The notes: generated by a model from the sequence alone, not told the origin. A stretch of 64,000 nt of DNA from a candidate division BRC1 bacterium ADurb.Bin183 (GCA_002070185.1 MWCT01000005.1:141251-205250), one strand, 5' to 3'; numbered from the stretch's first letter, positions 26,475 to 36,283 are shown. Program-made: numbers and translations.

Positions 26475-27533
26475 ATGAAAAAGTTTTTTCTTTTAACGGT
26501 AATTTTATTATTTGCTCTTTCTAATGCTATCGGCATTGACTATCAATATTATGGAACCATCAATTTAAAAACGCCGAATATTAGCGTAGGAGGTGTTGCT
26601 TTAAAGTCTGATGGAAATCTTTATTTTGTGCATTTCGGCGGCAACGCATCTGACGTCGTCTACGTTGAAAATGCCATCCCAGGATGCCTGACTGATGCTT
26701 ATACATCAACTGTAATATCAACAGAATTTCTCGCCACCGGGCGCGGTCTGAATGACATAGACCTTGACTCTGCTGGGAATATTTACATCTCAGGCACTGG
26801 CGCGGCTGCTGCTGATAGCGTATTAAAAAAATTCAGCGCCGCACCGGCTCATGCTGAAATATGGTCTTCAAATGATGTTCGCCATAATGGTATTGAGGTT
26901 TTAACCGATGATATTCTTATCATCGGTGAAGCTTTTAATAAAATCGGATTCAAAAAAACATCTGATGGCACGGCGCAGGGAACCGCTTCCATTACCGGTG
27001 GCGACAACTACGGTCGTTCTGTCACATTTAATTCCTCGAACAATGACATTTACATGGGACGAAATGGTGACTACAAACTTGACGCGCTGAAAATCTTCAG
27101 CGGCGGTTCTCCGACAAATCTTGCAGCGTATGCGCTTGCATTGGATCATCTACTTCCCACTCTGGGAAATAGCACACAATATGCTTCTGCCATGCAAGCC
27201 ACCGATTACGATTGGAACAACAACGAACTATTAGCGGCTGATGCCTTTGATCAAGCCGTTCCTCCCAATGACACCAATCAGGGGCTTCGTATTTATTCCA
27301 TAGCAGGCAGCGGGGCATCCACTGTATTCACAGAAATTCAATACTTTGACGGAAGCACAATTCCAGGGCGTCCGGGTCAATACGCCAATGTGTATAGCAT
27401 TTCTTACAACAGGATTGGTGGAAGGGATTACATTGCCATTGCCGGAAGCTTTGGAACGGCGCCTAATTTAACTAGTGTTATTGATATCCTTGTTCGCCCG
27501 CATGCTGCGGTTGCTGATTGGAATCTGTATTAA
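26475..27533 (+). CDS. Secreted propeller-like protein with C-terminal D-W-N-L-Y motif
   Basis: This 352-residue protein has a Sec signal peptide (MKKFFLLTVILLFALSNAIG) and a ribosome site TAGGAGGG before the ATG. The mature chain has spaced Asp/Ser-Gly-Asn turns followed by strands (ALKSDGNLYFVHFGG, DLDSAGNIYISGTG, FNSSNNDIYMGRNGDYK), suggesting a beta-propeller like the one ending at 8524. It ends VADWNLY, close to the W-x-L-Y-E ends of the other secreted proteins in the window. No enzymatic motif was seen. It has its own promoter, which carries an operator shared with the pseudopilin gene, and its own terminator. Confidence 0.75.
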   Translation: MKKFFLLTVILLFALSNAIGIDYQYYGTINLKTPNISVGGVALKSDGNLYFVHFGGNASDVVYVENAIPGCLTDAYTSTVISTEFLATGRGLNDIDLDSAGNIYISGTGAAAADSVLKKFSAAPAHAEIWSSNDVRHNGIEVLTDDILIIGEAFNKIGFKKTSDGTAQGTASITGGDNYGRSVTFNSSNNDIYMGRNGDYKLDALKIFSGGSPTNLAAYALALDHLLPTLGNSTQYASAMQATDYDWNNNELLAADAFDQAVPPNDTNQGLRIYSIAGSGASTVFTEIQYFDGSTIPGRPGQYANVYSISYNRIGGRDYIAIAGSFGTAPNLTSVIDILVRPHAAVADWNLY

Positions 27534-27560
27534 TTATTGAACATACCTGATAATTAAAAA

Positions 27561-27592
27561 GTCCCGAAGAAAAAACTTCGGGACTTTTTTTT
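27561..27592 (+). terminator. Strong Rho-independent terminator, probably bidirectional
   Basis: A perfect 9-bp stem (GTCCCGAAG / CTTCGGGAC) with a six-A loop is followed by eight T on the plus strand and preceded by five A, which serve as a T tract on the minus strand. It sits between the convergent secreted-protein gene and the hydantoinase gene. Confidence 0.9.
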
Positions 27593-27603
27593 GTTTTGCC
27601 TAT

Positions 27604-28998
27604 TTATATTTCCCCGCCCGGTCGGCGCTTGATGAATTTGCCATAGCCTTCTTTGCCGATGAATTTGCCTTCACGCACGATAGGCTTTCCGCGGCAGATA
27701 GTGATATCTGGAAAACCCGCCATCTCCATTCCCTGATAAGGCGACCAATCGCAATTAGTCTGCAAATCCTTGTAATCAACGAAGCGCGTTTTACGCGGAT
27801 CAACGATGATGATGTCCGCATCCGAGCCGATGGCAAGCGTCCCTTTCTGCGGATAAAGCCCCATCAGTTTCGCCGGGTTGGCGCTGATAAGCGATACGAA
27901 ATAATTTAAATCGAATCTTTTTTGCAAAACGCCATAGGTATAAACAGATGGCAGAAGCGTCTCCACGCCCGGCAACCCGTATGGAATCTTGCTGAAATTT
28001 CCCTTCCACATTGCCTTTTGCTGCGTATTAAATGTGCAGGTGTCGGTTGAGACGATGGAAAGGTCTTGCTCAACCAACCCGCGCCAGAGCCGCTCCTGAT
28101 CCGCCTTCTTCTTGATTTGCGGACATGTGGCATAAAGATGTCCCCGCTCTTTATCTTTAAAGACCTCATCGGTTAGAAGCAGATATTGCGGACAAGTCTC
28201 GGCATAAACATTAACCCCGCTATGCCGTCCCTGATGCAAAATCTCCGCCGCCTCGCCCGTGGACATATGGACGATATATAACCGACCGCCGGTTGCGCCC
28301 GCCCAAGTGATCGCCCGCTGCACAGCCTCCGCCTCGATAAAATTAGGACGCGAAAGGACATGACCCCATGCGCCCAGCTCCGCCGCTTGCCCCAGATACC
28401 GCCGAATTAAAACGTTCATGACCTTGTCGCTTTCCGCATGAACGCAAATACGCGAACCATTTTCCGCTGTCGCCTCAAGCGCTCCGAAAAGCGCCGCATC
28501 GTCCGATTGCCAACCCTCCGATTCGTATATCATGAACATCTTGAATGTCGGAATGCCAAAGGCGATGACCTCCTCCATCTCATTTTTGATAGAGTCATTC
28601 CATTTGGTGATGATGCCATGAAGGGAGTAATCCACGCAGACGCGCCCATCCGCTTCCTTCATGCGATTGCGGATTCCCGCCATCAAACCATTCTCTTTGT
28701 CTTGCATGGCATAATCAATCACAGTGGTCACACCTCCGCAGGCGGCTGCGCGGGTGCCAGTCACAAAATCATCCGCGCTGACAGTTCCGCAGAAGGGGAG
28801 TTGCAAATGAACGTGGACGTCTATCCCGCCGGGCATGACGTATTTTCCTTGCGCATTGATTTCCTCGCATGGACTTTCGCCGCAGGCGATACATTCGCCG
28901 ATGGAGGCGATATGCTCCCCCTGTATCGCAATATCGGCGTGGAACATATCCGTCGGGGTAACAAGCGTCCCATTTCTTATAATTAAATCATATTTCAT
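27604..28998 (-). CDS. hydA: Dihydropyrimidinase / D-hydantoinase
   Basis: This 464-residue amidohydrolase-fold enzyme opens imide rings such as dihydropyrimidines or hydantoins. Metal ligands are visible: DVHVHLQLP (HxH), the carboxylatable lysine in PTFKMFMIYE (about residue 150), His in CVHAESDK and His in LYIVHMSTGEAAE. The last metal Asp lies in SIVSTDTCTFNTQQK, where the usual Asp-His-Cys is Asp-Thr-Cys. The end DIIIVDPRKTRFVD and PYQGMEMAG are family typical. GGAGG precedes the ATG. No beta-ureidopropionase or carbamoylase neighbour is present, so the physiological substrate is uncertain. Allantoinase is less likely given PTFKMFM. Confidence 0.88.
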   Translation of the reverse strand: MKYDLIIRNGTLVTPTDMFHADIAIQGEHIASIGECIACGESPCEEINAQGKYVMPGGIDVHVHLQLPFCGTVSADDFVTGTRAAACGGVTTVIDYAMQDKENGLMAGIRNRMKEADGRVCVDYSLHGIITKWNDSIKNEMEEVIAFGIPTFKMFMIYESEGWQSDDAALFGALEATAENGSRICVHAESDKVMNVLIRRYLGQAAELGAWGHVLSRPNFIEAEAVQRAITWAGATGGRLYIVHMSTGEAAEILHQGRHSGVNVYAETCPQYLLLTDEVFKDKERGHLYATCPQIKKKADQERLWRGLVEQDLSIVSTDTCTFNTQQKAMWKGNFSKIPYGLPGVETLLPSVYTYGVLQKRFDLNYFVSLISANPAKLMGLYPQKGTLAIGSDADIIIVDPRKTRFVDYKDLQTNCDWSPYQGMEMAGFPDITICRGKPIVREGKFIGKEGYGKFIKRRPGGEI

Positions 28999-29172
28999 AA
29001 AGAGCCTCCCGTTGGGATTAATAACAATGAATATAAATTTAGAAGCGCTTCCATGTCAACTTCTCATATCCTCGAGTTTCTCTTTATATCCCTGAACAAT
29101 GCGGAAATAAAACGTACGAATCGCCCGCAAATATGGCAAGTAATAGACGTCGGCGAATTACATGGGATGAGA

Positions 29173-30183
29173 TTATCGTCCGATGTAACGATATTCGAGG
29201 ATGGGGGAATCTGGGACAATGCCCTTGAGGGTTTGTTTGACCTCGCCTCGTATAAGTTCCATTAAAGTAAGAGGGCGTTTCTTTTTGTAAATCGAAGGCT
29301 TGCCTTTGATATTTGCCATCTGAGCGGCGCGCATGACCGCATCTTGCATGTTGCCGAGTTTATCTACCAAGCCGTAATTTTTAGCCTGTCTGCCCGTAAA
29401 AATACGCCCATCAGCCAGATGATATAAATAACTTTTTACAGAATCGCTGGTTGCTTCATTGTTGCTTTCCGGTTGAATAGGGAACGATTTGGATGCCTTT
29501 TTGATTTGCTGCCTGCGGGCTTCAAGAATATCTTCCAAAAACTGTTCGTAAACATCGTTAATTACATCCTGAAGAAGCGCTTTTTCAGCCTCTGTCATGG
29601 GACGAGTTGGGGAACCGATGTCTTTATATTCGCCGGTCTTAACAGCGTCAAAACGTATGCCGATTTTTTTAACCAGCTCCTCCCAGTTGGCGTGGTTGAT
29701 AATAACGCCGATGCTGCCGGTGAGAGTTCCCGGATCCGCCCAGATTTCATCAGCGCCCAGCGCGATGTAATAACCGCCGGATGCGGCGACATTCCCCATC
29801 GAGGCAATAACAGGCTTTCCAGAGCGCCGGGCTTTTTTAAGCTCCGCCAACATCTCTTGGCTTGCCGCCACCGCGCCGCCGGGCGATTCAATGCGGACGA
29901 CAATCGCTTTCACTGTCGGATTTTCCGCATAGGAGCGCAGTTCATCCATTTCATAGCGAACGTCAATAATCATCCCTGAAATGTCAAGAACCGCCACTCT
30001 GCCCTTCGCGCCTGCCACGGCGCCAATCACGCCAAGCAGAGCAACAATGAAAAAGAAGAATCCGCCAATAAGAAATATCGCTAACAAGATCAGGAACCTG
30101 CGCCGTTTTTTTGGCGGCGGCGGCGTCCCATATTGTGAATGGGGCGGCTGATACGGAGGCGGTGTGTTGGGATATTCTTCCAT
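29173..30183 (-). CDS. sppA: Signal peptide peptidase SppA (short form)
   Basis: This 336-residue membrane protease cleaves remnant signal peptides. It has a proline-rich cytoplasmic N-terminus (residues 1-25), a single membrane helix (ILLAIFLIGGFFFFIVALLG), and an S49/ClpP-fold domain. ESPGGAVAASQEML, AASGGYYIALGADEIWADP, and the nucleophile serine in GTLTGSIGVI (about residue 153) are typical; the general-base lysine lies in TGEYKDIGSPTR. The ATG at 30183 is used; an upstream TTG at 30201 would add six residues. It is the last gene of the cmk-plsC-rpsA-sppA cluster, 66 bases after rpsA. Confidence 0.92.
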   Translation of the reverse strand: MEEYPNTPPPYQPPHSQYGTPPPPKKRRRFLILLAIFLIGGFFFFIVALLGVIGAVAGAKGRVAVLDISGMIIDVRYEMDELRSYAENPTVKAIVVRIESPGGAVAASQEMLAELKKARRSGKPVIASMGNVAASGGYYIALGADEIWADPGTLTGSIGVIINHANWEELVKKIGIRFDAVKTGEYKDIGSPTRPMTEAEKALLQDVINDVYEQFLEDILEARRQQIKKASKSFPIQPESNNEATSDSVKSYLYHLADGRIFTGRQAKNYGLVDKLGNMQDAVMRAAQMANIKGKPSIYKKKRPLTLMELIRGEVKQTLKGIVPDSPILEYRYIGR

Positions 30184-30249
30184 AATATCAAAAAGCCGCA
30201 AAATGGATTTGCTCAGAACATTAGATTTTTTATGAGAGCGCCAAAGAGC

Positions 30250-32145
30250 TTATTGAATTTTATCTTTCAAGTCTTTCAGCAATTCTCCAACATTGAACCC
30301 GCCCTTGACGTCGGATTTGAGGTATTCTTTCATTATCTGCTTTTCCTCGTCCTTGATGACGTCCTTGCGGCTGAGGCTGATGCGGCGGCCGCCGCCGGCG
30401 ATGTTGAGAATCTTGCATGTGATTTTCTGCCCCTCTTTAAGAACATGGGCGGGATTCTCAACGCGTTCTGTTGATATTTCAGAAACATGGAGCAGCCCTT
30501 CGATGCCTTCCGCCAATTCTACAAAGGCGCCAAATGAGGCGACGCGAACGATCGTTCCCTCAACAATGCTTCCAATCTTGTGCGATTCAAAGAAAAGTTC
30601 CATTGGACTCTTCATGAGTTGCTTGATGCCAAGGGCGATGCGGCGTCCTTCGCGGTTGGTGCTCAGCACCATCGCTTCAACCTCCTGCCCATCCTTCAGA
30701 TAAAGCGAAGGCTTGCCCGGCTTTTTATCCCATGTCATGTTGGAGATGTGAATCAACCCCTCAACATTATCGTCTAATTTGACGAATGCGCCAAAATCAG
30801 TAAGCGATGTGACTGTCCCCTTGACCTTTGAACCGGGGGCAAATTTGCCCTCAACCTTGACCCACGGGTCTTCGGTAATCTGCTTAAGACCGAGAGCCAA
30901 ACGGCGATTCTCTTTATCGAAATCAAGAACAACAGCCTTGACCAGATCTCCTTCCTTCATGAAGGCTTCCGCCTTTTGAGGACCTTTCTCCCAGCTCAGG
31001 TTAGAGACATGGATCATGCCCGTCAGCCCTTCTTCAATCTGCACAAACGCGCCAAAGTTGGTGAGGGATGACACACGTCCGGTCACAATGGAATTGATGG
31101 GGAATTTTTCATCCACCTTGTCCCACGGATTCATGCGAGCCTGTTTGCGGCTCAATGTAATCTTGCCTGATTCTTTATCAATATTGGTAATTTTGACTTT
31201 GACCTCATGATCCTCTTTAAGAAACATGGCGGGATGCGCTGTCCGCTCAAAGGAAACCTCTTCGCGGGGGATGAATCCGTCCATGGGACCAAGGTCTGCA
31301 AAGGCGCCGAAATCATGAACGCTTTTAATCCGAACTGTGATTGTGTCGCCAAGTTTAAGACTGTCTAAAAGCGTCTTTTTTCTCTTATCCAGATTTTCCT
31401 CGATGAGTTGGCGGCGGGATAGAACGGCGCGATTGCGCTCTTTATTATAATCCAAAACATAAGCCTCGATTTCTTTGCCGATCCACGCATTCAAGTCCGT
31501 AACGCGCGAACGGTCTATCTGGGAGGCGGGCATAAAGCAGGGGATGCCGATATCAACAATCAGCCCGCCTTTAACCACATCAATGACTTTGCCATAAACA
31601 GGGGTTTTGGTTTCAACGGCATGACGCAGCCGTTCCACAGCGACGCGTTTCATGGCTCTGCGATGCGAAAGAATTACCTGATCGGTATTCTCATCGCGCC
31701 CCTCAATCATAACTTCAACAATATCGCCGGGCGATACGGTGACTTCGCCACTGCGAGTGGTGAATTCGGCTATATCTATAATGCCCTCCATCTTATCGCC
31801 GATATTCACAAGGACGCAATCGGAGCGAACATCAAGGACGGGAACTTCCATCACATCCCCGACCTCCGCTTCTTCCGAGCGTGGCATATATTCGTCAATC
31901 ATTTGCATAAAAGCGTCGTCAATTTCAGGAATGCGCGGCTCTTCCTCAGCGGCGGGAACAGGCTCTTCCATTGCAGGTTCCAGCGCCTCCGATAAAGCGG
32001 CTGGCGTTTGCTCCTGCCTCGGCGTTTCCTTTTTGTTTTTATTCATGCGGAAGATCTGGCTCCCGTTAATAGGGGAGAGCTCGTTTTCAACTTCCGCCTC
32101 CAGATTCTTTTTTTCCGTATCCACTTTTTTGGTCTCTTCGGGCAT
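30250..32145 (-). CDS. rpsA: Ribosomal protein S1 with six S1 domains
   Basis: This 631-residue protein has six consecutive S1 (OB-fold) domains from about residue 95 to 600. Domains 3-6 are the most canonical, each with a V-x-S/R-x-x-x-F-G-A-F core (SVHDFGAFADLG, SLTNFGAFVQIE, SLTDFGAFVKLD, VASFGAFVEL). Residues 1-95 form an acidic, Pro/Glu-rich extension that is unusually long. It binds mRNA on the 30S subunit during initiation. AAGGACA precedes the ATG. Gene order cmk-plsC-rpsA is widespread in bacteria, which supports the housekeeping assignment. Confidence 0.95.
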   Translation of the reverse strand: MPEETKKVDTEKKNLEAEVENELSPINGSQIFRMNKNKKETPRQEQTPAALSEALEPAMEEPVPAAEEEPRIPEIDDAFMQMIDEYMPRSEEAEVGDVMEVPVLDVRSDCVLVNIGDKMEGIIDIAEFTTRSGEVTVSPGDIVEVMIEGRDENTDQVILSHRRAMKRVAVERLRHAVETKTPVYGKVIDVVKGGLIVDIGIPCFMPASQIDRSRVTDLNAWIGKEIEAYVLDYNKERNRAVLSRRQLIEENLDKRKKTLLDSLKLGDTITVRIKSVHDFGAFADLGPMDGFIPREEVSFERTAHPAMFLKEDHEVKVKITNIDKESGKITLSRKQARMNPWDKVDEKFPINSIVTGRVSSLTNFGAFVQIEEGLTGMIHVSNLSWEKGPQKAEAFMKEGDLVKAVVLDFDKENRRLALGLKQITEDPWVKVEGKFAPGSKVKGTVTSLTDFGAFVKLDDNVEGLIHISNMTWDKKPGKPSLYLKDGQEVEAMVLSTNREGRRIALGIKQLMKSPMELFFESHKIGSIVEGTIVRVASFGAFVELAEGIEGLLHVSEISTERVENPAHVLKEGQKITCKILNIAGGGRRISLSRKDVIKDEEKQIMKEYLKSDVKGGFNVGELLKDLKDKIQ

Positions 32146-32184
32146 TGTCCTTAGCCTCTCTCAGATGTGCAAAATGGGGGAAAT

Positions 32185-32814
32185 TTACTTCCCTGAAATA
32201 ATTTTTAACTGCTCAATTTTCTCGTGAAAAAGAACAGATGTAGATTCGTAATAAGTCTTTTTTGGCAATGCAACACCTTTTTGTGATATTTTGAAAGGTT
32301 CTCCAATCCGCACCGTAATCTTAACCGGACGAGGTATTTTTTTGCCTTTGGGCAGGGCATGAAAGCTCCCGTCTATGTAAACGGGAAGAATGGAAAGATT
32401 ATCAATATTCGTCGCCATCATTATAGCGCCGTGTTTAATTTCCTGCAGATTCCCATCAATGGTCCGAGTCCCCTCGGGAAATAATAAAAGCGACTCTCCA
32501 GAAACCAGCAAACGGCGGGCATCCTCAATCGCTTTGCGGTCGGCTCCCCCTCTGCGGACCGGATGTGTGCCAAGCCGTGTTATCAACCAAGATAAAATAG
32601 GCACATGAAATAATTCCTCTTTCGCTAAAAAGTGAATCCGACGCGGCATGGAAACAGCAACGAGCGGCGGGTCAAGAAACGATGCATGATTGGATATTAT
32701 TAGAAGTCCGCCTTCCCGCGGGACATTTTCCATGCCAATACGCCGAACACGAAATAAGATTTTGCATATTATCAGCGTAAGTTTAAGAATTATATCATAA
32801 AGGGTTTTATTCAT
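32185..32814 (-). CDS. plsC: 1-acyl-sn-glycerol-3-phosphate acyltransferase
   Basis: This 209-residue membrane-associated enzyme makes phosphatidic acid by acylating lysophosphatidic acid. The catalytic H-x4-D box is NHASFLDPPLV (about residues 37-47). FPEGTRTIDGNL is the second conserved block, and ILPVYIDGSFHALPKGKK matches block IV. A hydrophobic N-terminus (ILKLTLIICKILFRV) can associate with the membrane. It starts four bases after the cmk stop and precedes rpsA by 39 bases, so the three are co-transcribed. Confidence 0.93.
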   Translation of the reverse strand: MNKTLYDIILKLTLIICKILFRVRRIGMENVPREGGLLIISNHASFLDPPLVAVSMPRRIHFLAKEELFHVPILSWLITRLGTHPVRRGGADRKAIEDARRLLVSGESLLLFPEGTRTIDGNLQEIKHGAIMMATNIDNLSILPVYIDGSFHALPKGKKIPRPVKITVRIGEPFKISQKGVALPKKTYYESTSVLFHEKIEQLKIISGK

Positions 32815-32818
32815 GGCG

Positions 32819-33502
32819 CTAACAGCAATTAAGGCAGGGAAAAGTCCTCAAAAAAGTAAGTATCAATTCAATGACCTGTTCCTCAATAAGATAGGTCGTA
32901 TCAATAACGATGGAGTCTGCGGCGATTCGCAATGGACCCCAAGAGCGGGAGCGGTCGCGGTCATCGCGCTTTTTGATGGCTTCCCTTGTCTCATTGAAGT
33001 CCACATTTTTTCCCGCTGCATGGAGTTGATGGACTCGACGCTGTGTTCGTTCATCAAGGGAGGCGTCAAGATAAAATTTCCAGAATGCATCAGGGAATAC
33101 AACCGTGCCAATGTCCCTGCCTTCCATGACGGAAGGACCCTGCAAACCCAAATCCCGCTGCAGTGAAACAAGACGCTCGCGAACGCCGGCAGTCTCCGAA
33201 ACAGGTGATGTGTTTTTGCTAACCTCCGGGTCTCGAATGGCAACGGTCACATCCTCTCCGTTAAGAAAAACAGTTAGAATATCCCCATTATAGACGAGGC
33301 GGATTTCGCATTCCTTTGTAAGATTTGTCAGCGCATCCGCGTCGCATAAATCAAGATTTCGCCTCATAGCGGCAAGGGTGACTGCTCGATACATGGCGCC
33401 GGTGTCAACATGTCTCCAGCCAAGACGCTGGGCAATTTGACGAGCCACCGCGCTCTTGCCCACGCCAACAGGTCCATCTAATGTTATGATATTATAAAGC
33501 AT
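32819..33502 (-). CDS. cmk: Cytidylate kinase
   Basis: This 227-residue P-loop kinase phosphorylates CMP/dCMP. The Walker A is TLDGPVGVGKSAVARQIA (about residues 7-24), followed by the CMP-binding HVDTGAMYRAVTLAAMR. The middle VMEGRDIGTVVFPDA and a basic lid, RDDRDRSRSWGPL, are diagnostic of bacterial Cmk. It is the first gene of a four-gene minus-strand cluster (cmk, plsC, rpsA, sppA). The upstream 238-base gap (33503-33740), divergent from the histidine-kinase gene, should hold both promoters. Confidence 0.95.
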   Translation of the reverse strand: MLYNIITLDGPVGVGKSAVARQIAQRLGWRHVDTGAMYRAVTLAAMRRNLDLCDADALTNLTKECEIRLVYNGDILTVFLNGEDVTVAIRDPEVSKNTSPVSETAGVRERLVSLQRDLGLQGPSVMEGRDIGTVVFPDAFWKFYLDASLDERTQRRVHQLHAAGKNVDFNETREAIKKRDDRDRSRSWGPLRIAADSIVIDTTYLIEEQVIELILTFLRTFPCLNCC

Positions 33503-33740
33503 TCTTAAAAAAGTCCAAAGGGAAATAAATTTTGCAGGGCCGCTCTTTTCTCAACCATTCGTGAGAAAGGGGTTAATCTTTGCGCCGTGACGAATCAAGC
33601 TATTTTCTTGAAAAATTGGATTGTATGCTTGGAGAATTCTTTTCAATGAGATGAAATAAATAAATGAAAAAACGGATAAAATGTAATATTATTTAACATC
33701 AGGGACGCAGGATAACCAATGCGATTGATAAGGTATCAAT

Positions 33741-35033
33741 ATGAAAAAAATGTCTCTTGAAGACCAAGAGTATCTCAAATGGCTGACTCGAATCGAAAGC
33801 CGGGCTATCATTCCGCTCAAATGGGCAATATTTTTCATCAGCCTTTTTGTTTGGTTTTGGAGCACGCAATTCACTCTGCCAGCGGTGGAAATATTTATAA
33901 TATTTCTCCTTTATGCCATGTTCAATGTAGCGCAGAGTTATTTTTTTCTGGCTAACCGCGTCACAATCCAACAGGTTCGCTCGTTTTGTTATCTCTCCTA
34001 TTTAATTGATATCGCTTTTATCACCATTTTGATTTATCTTGATGCGACTCGCTATTATGGCAGAAACGTCCAATCAGATTTTTATATCCTTTATTTTCTC
34101 ATGATTTTAAGAGGGTTCGCGCTTTTTCGCCGTTCTCGACAGGCGATCTTGATGAGCATATTGATTTCCGGTCTTTTCATTCTTTCTATCTGGTTCAGGG
34201 AGACATCCTTTGATTTCATACGGCAGCGGGATTTTGCCTTGAAGTTCGCCCTTATATGGATGGTCAGCCTGATGTCGTGGTTTATTGTGGAGATGATTAA
34301 CAGCCAGAAAATGGAATTGTTGCGCATACGCGAGAGCATGCTTCGCTCCGAGCAGTTTGCCTCGCTGGGGCAAATGGCGGCGGGCGTGGCTCATGAAATC
34401 AATAACCCCATCAGCATCATCTCCGCCTATGCGGATTACCTCATGCGCAATACCTCAAAAGATGACCCACGGCATGAAGATTACGAAACAATGCACAAAG
34501 AGGCGCAACGTTGCGCGAAAATTGTCTCGCAACTTTTGAATTTTGCCAACCCCAACGCCAGACAAATAATACGTCAGGACTTGGCAAAGATGAATGAAGA
34601 GGTTCTGGGGTTTGTCTTCCATGATAAAAAGGATTCCACAGTTCAGATTGAAAAGGATATTGAGGATAATCTGCCTGAAATTTTGTGCGACCCAATCCAA
34701 ATCAAACAGGCGCTTTTGAATATCTACATTAACGCGCGGCAGGCTATGGAAAAAGCCGAGGAAAAAAAGATTCATGTCCAATTGCGGCGGCTGCATTCTA
34801 ATCAGGAAATGCTCAATTTGATAATTAGAGATAGCGGTTCGGGCATTAAGAAAACCGATATAGGTTTGATTTTTGAGCCGTTTTATACAACGCGCAAAGA
34901 TGGAACCGGACTGGGGCTGTCCATTACGCGCCGAATAATCGAAGGGCACAGCGGCAAAATTGAAATTCGCAATGCCGTTCCCTGCGGCGCGGAAGTGGAT
35001 ATCGCCTTGCCCATTCATACAGACGGCGCGTGA
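33741..35033 (+). CDS. Orphan membrane sensor histidine kinase
   Basis: This 430-residue protein has about five to six N-terminal membrane segments (residues 24-185) and no obvious extracytoplasmic domain. The HisKA box ASLGQMAAGVAHEINNP places the phosphorylated His at residue 218. The ATPase domain has the N box (LLNIYINARQAMEKA), G1 (IIRDSGSGI), the F box (FEPFYTTRKDGTG) and G2 (GTGLGLSITRRIIEGHSG). It will autophosphorylate in response to a membrane signal. No response regulator lies next to it, so its partner is elsewhere. AAGG nine bases upstream supports the ATG. It is divergent from cmk. Confidence 0.92.
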   Translation: MKKMSLEDQEYLKWLTRIESRAIIPLKWAIFFISLFVWFWSTQFTLPAVEIFIIFLLYAMFNVAQSYFFLANRVTIQQVRSFCYLSYLIDIAFITILIYLDATRYYGRNVQSDFYILYFLMILRGFALFRRSRQAILMSILISGLFILSIWFRETSFDFIRQRDFALKFALIWMVSLMSWFIVEMINSQKMELLRIRESMLRSEQFASLGQMAAGVAHEINNPISIISAYADYLMRNTSKDDPRHEDYETMHKEAQRCAKIVSQLLNFANPNARQIIRQDLAKMNEEVLGFVFHDKKDSTVQIEKDIEDNLPEILCDPIQIKQALLNIYINARQAMEKAEEKKIHVQLRRLHSNQEMLNLIIRDSGSGIKKTDIGLIFEPFYTTRKDGTGLGLSITRRIIEGHSGKIEIRNAVPCGAEVDIALPIHTDGA

Positions 35034-35059
35034 TTAATGCGCATGTTCTCTCTTGACCG

Positions 35060-36283
35060 ATGCCAGCCTCTCCTTTAGCGTCTATCTCCATGATTAATGA
35101 GAAATTATTTATACATCTGCCGCCTAAAATCGCAAAACAATTGGAACTGGCATCGGACAAAGATGAATGGAATTATTATGAGATTCTCAACCTCGCGCCC
35201 GATTCAAATAACTACGATATTGAACGCGCGCTGAATCGCGCGCTGGATTTGTTGAGCAGGCTGAAATATAATCCGCATTTTAAAGATGACGCCTCAAGAG
35301 TGTCTCAAATGTTGGAAACTATTGCCAAAGTCCTGCGCGAACCTCTTGCCCGTTCTGAATATGATGCTCAACTGAATCAGCACACGGCTCGATTGCTTGA
35401 GAAAAAAAATAAAGCGTTCCGCCAACTTATCGAAGCAACCGCTCAATATGAAAAAATATCAACATCTGAAAAAGATATTCTGCTTCAATATGCAAGTAAA
35501 AGGGACGTGCCAAAAGGCGAGGCGCAGTCAATCATAGATTCTATTCCCATTACAGAAGATACGACTCGATCAATGATTGCCTTGCCCCCGATTCTTACAG
35601 CAACACTGCCGCGTTATCTTGAAGAAGAGGCTTTTCAGTTATCGTTAAAAAAATTGCTCCCGCAATTTAACTCCATCAATGAATTCCGATGCGGCAACTG
35701 CGGCTTGAAGCGCCCTGCCGCGCACATTGCCTGCGAATGCGGCTCTTTATTGCGCGGAAAAGTCTTTTGCCTCCAATGCAAAACTCTTTATTCTCCCATG
35801 ATGGAAAAATGCCCCGATTGCGGCAATGAGTCAAATCTGATGGTGTCGCTTTTGCCGGAGGATGTTTCTCTTGTTCGAAAAAGGATTGAGATATTGATGA
35901 GTCAGGACAAATGCATCGCTGCAAGCACGGCATGCAAAGACCTTCTTTTTGTCAAGCCCGCAGAAGAGTTCGCGAAAAAATATATTCAGCAGATAGAAAA
36001 GCGCATGAAGAGCGCCAGCAATAATAAAAATGTCCCAGAAACAAATCCCCAGCCAATCCATAAAATCTTTTATGTTGTTGGCGCTGTCATGAGCGTCCTG
36101 ACATTTGTGTGGCTGATGTATAAATTGTTTGTGAATACAAACGCGTTTATTATAGTCGGCTACTTTTGTTTGGCGCTGGCTATCGTCAGCGGAATAATTG
36201 GTTGGATGCTGCATATCCTTGCGGCAAAAAGGCAAATCAAAAATGAACACAGCAAGCCAAAGCATTCAAAAACATCTGAATAA
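35060..36283 (+). CDS. J-domain-like, zinc-ribbon membrane protein of unknown function
   Basis: The open frame is 407 residues; an internal ATG at 35090 is an equally possible start, and neither has a ribosome site. Residues about 35-110 read like a J domain (WNYYEILNLAPDS, then two helices and EPLARSEYDAQL), but the catalytic HPD tripeptide is missing (KYNPHF at that place). About residues 210-260 hold eight or more cysteines in CxxC pairs (FRCGNCGLK, CECGS, FCLQCKTLY, KCPDCGN), forming zinc ribbons. Two hydrophobic helices close the protein (about 335-352 and 360-385), then a basic tail. It follows the histidine kinase by 26 bases. A tail-anchored regulatory role is possible. Confidence 0.6.
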   Translation: MPASPLASISMINEKLFIHLPPKIAKQLELASDKDEWNYYEILNLAPDSNNYDIERALNRALDLLSRLKYNPHFKDDASRVSQMLETIAKVLREPLARSEYDAQLNQHTARLLEKKNKAFRQLIEATAQYEKISTSEKDILLQYASKRDVPKGEAQSIIDSIPITEDTTRSMIALPPILTATLPRYLEEEAFQLSLKKLLPQFNSINEFRCGNCGLKRPAAHIACECGSLLRGKVFCLQCKTLYSPMMEKCPDCGNESNLMVSLLPEDVSLVRKRIEILMSQDKCIAASTACKDLLFVKPAEEFAKKYIQQIEKRMKSASNNKNVPETNPQPIHKIFYVVGAVMSVLTFVWLMYKLFVNTNAFIIVGYFCLALAIVSGIIGWMLHILAAKRQIKNEHSKPKHSKTSE

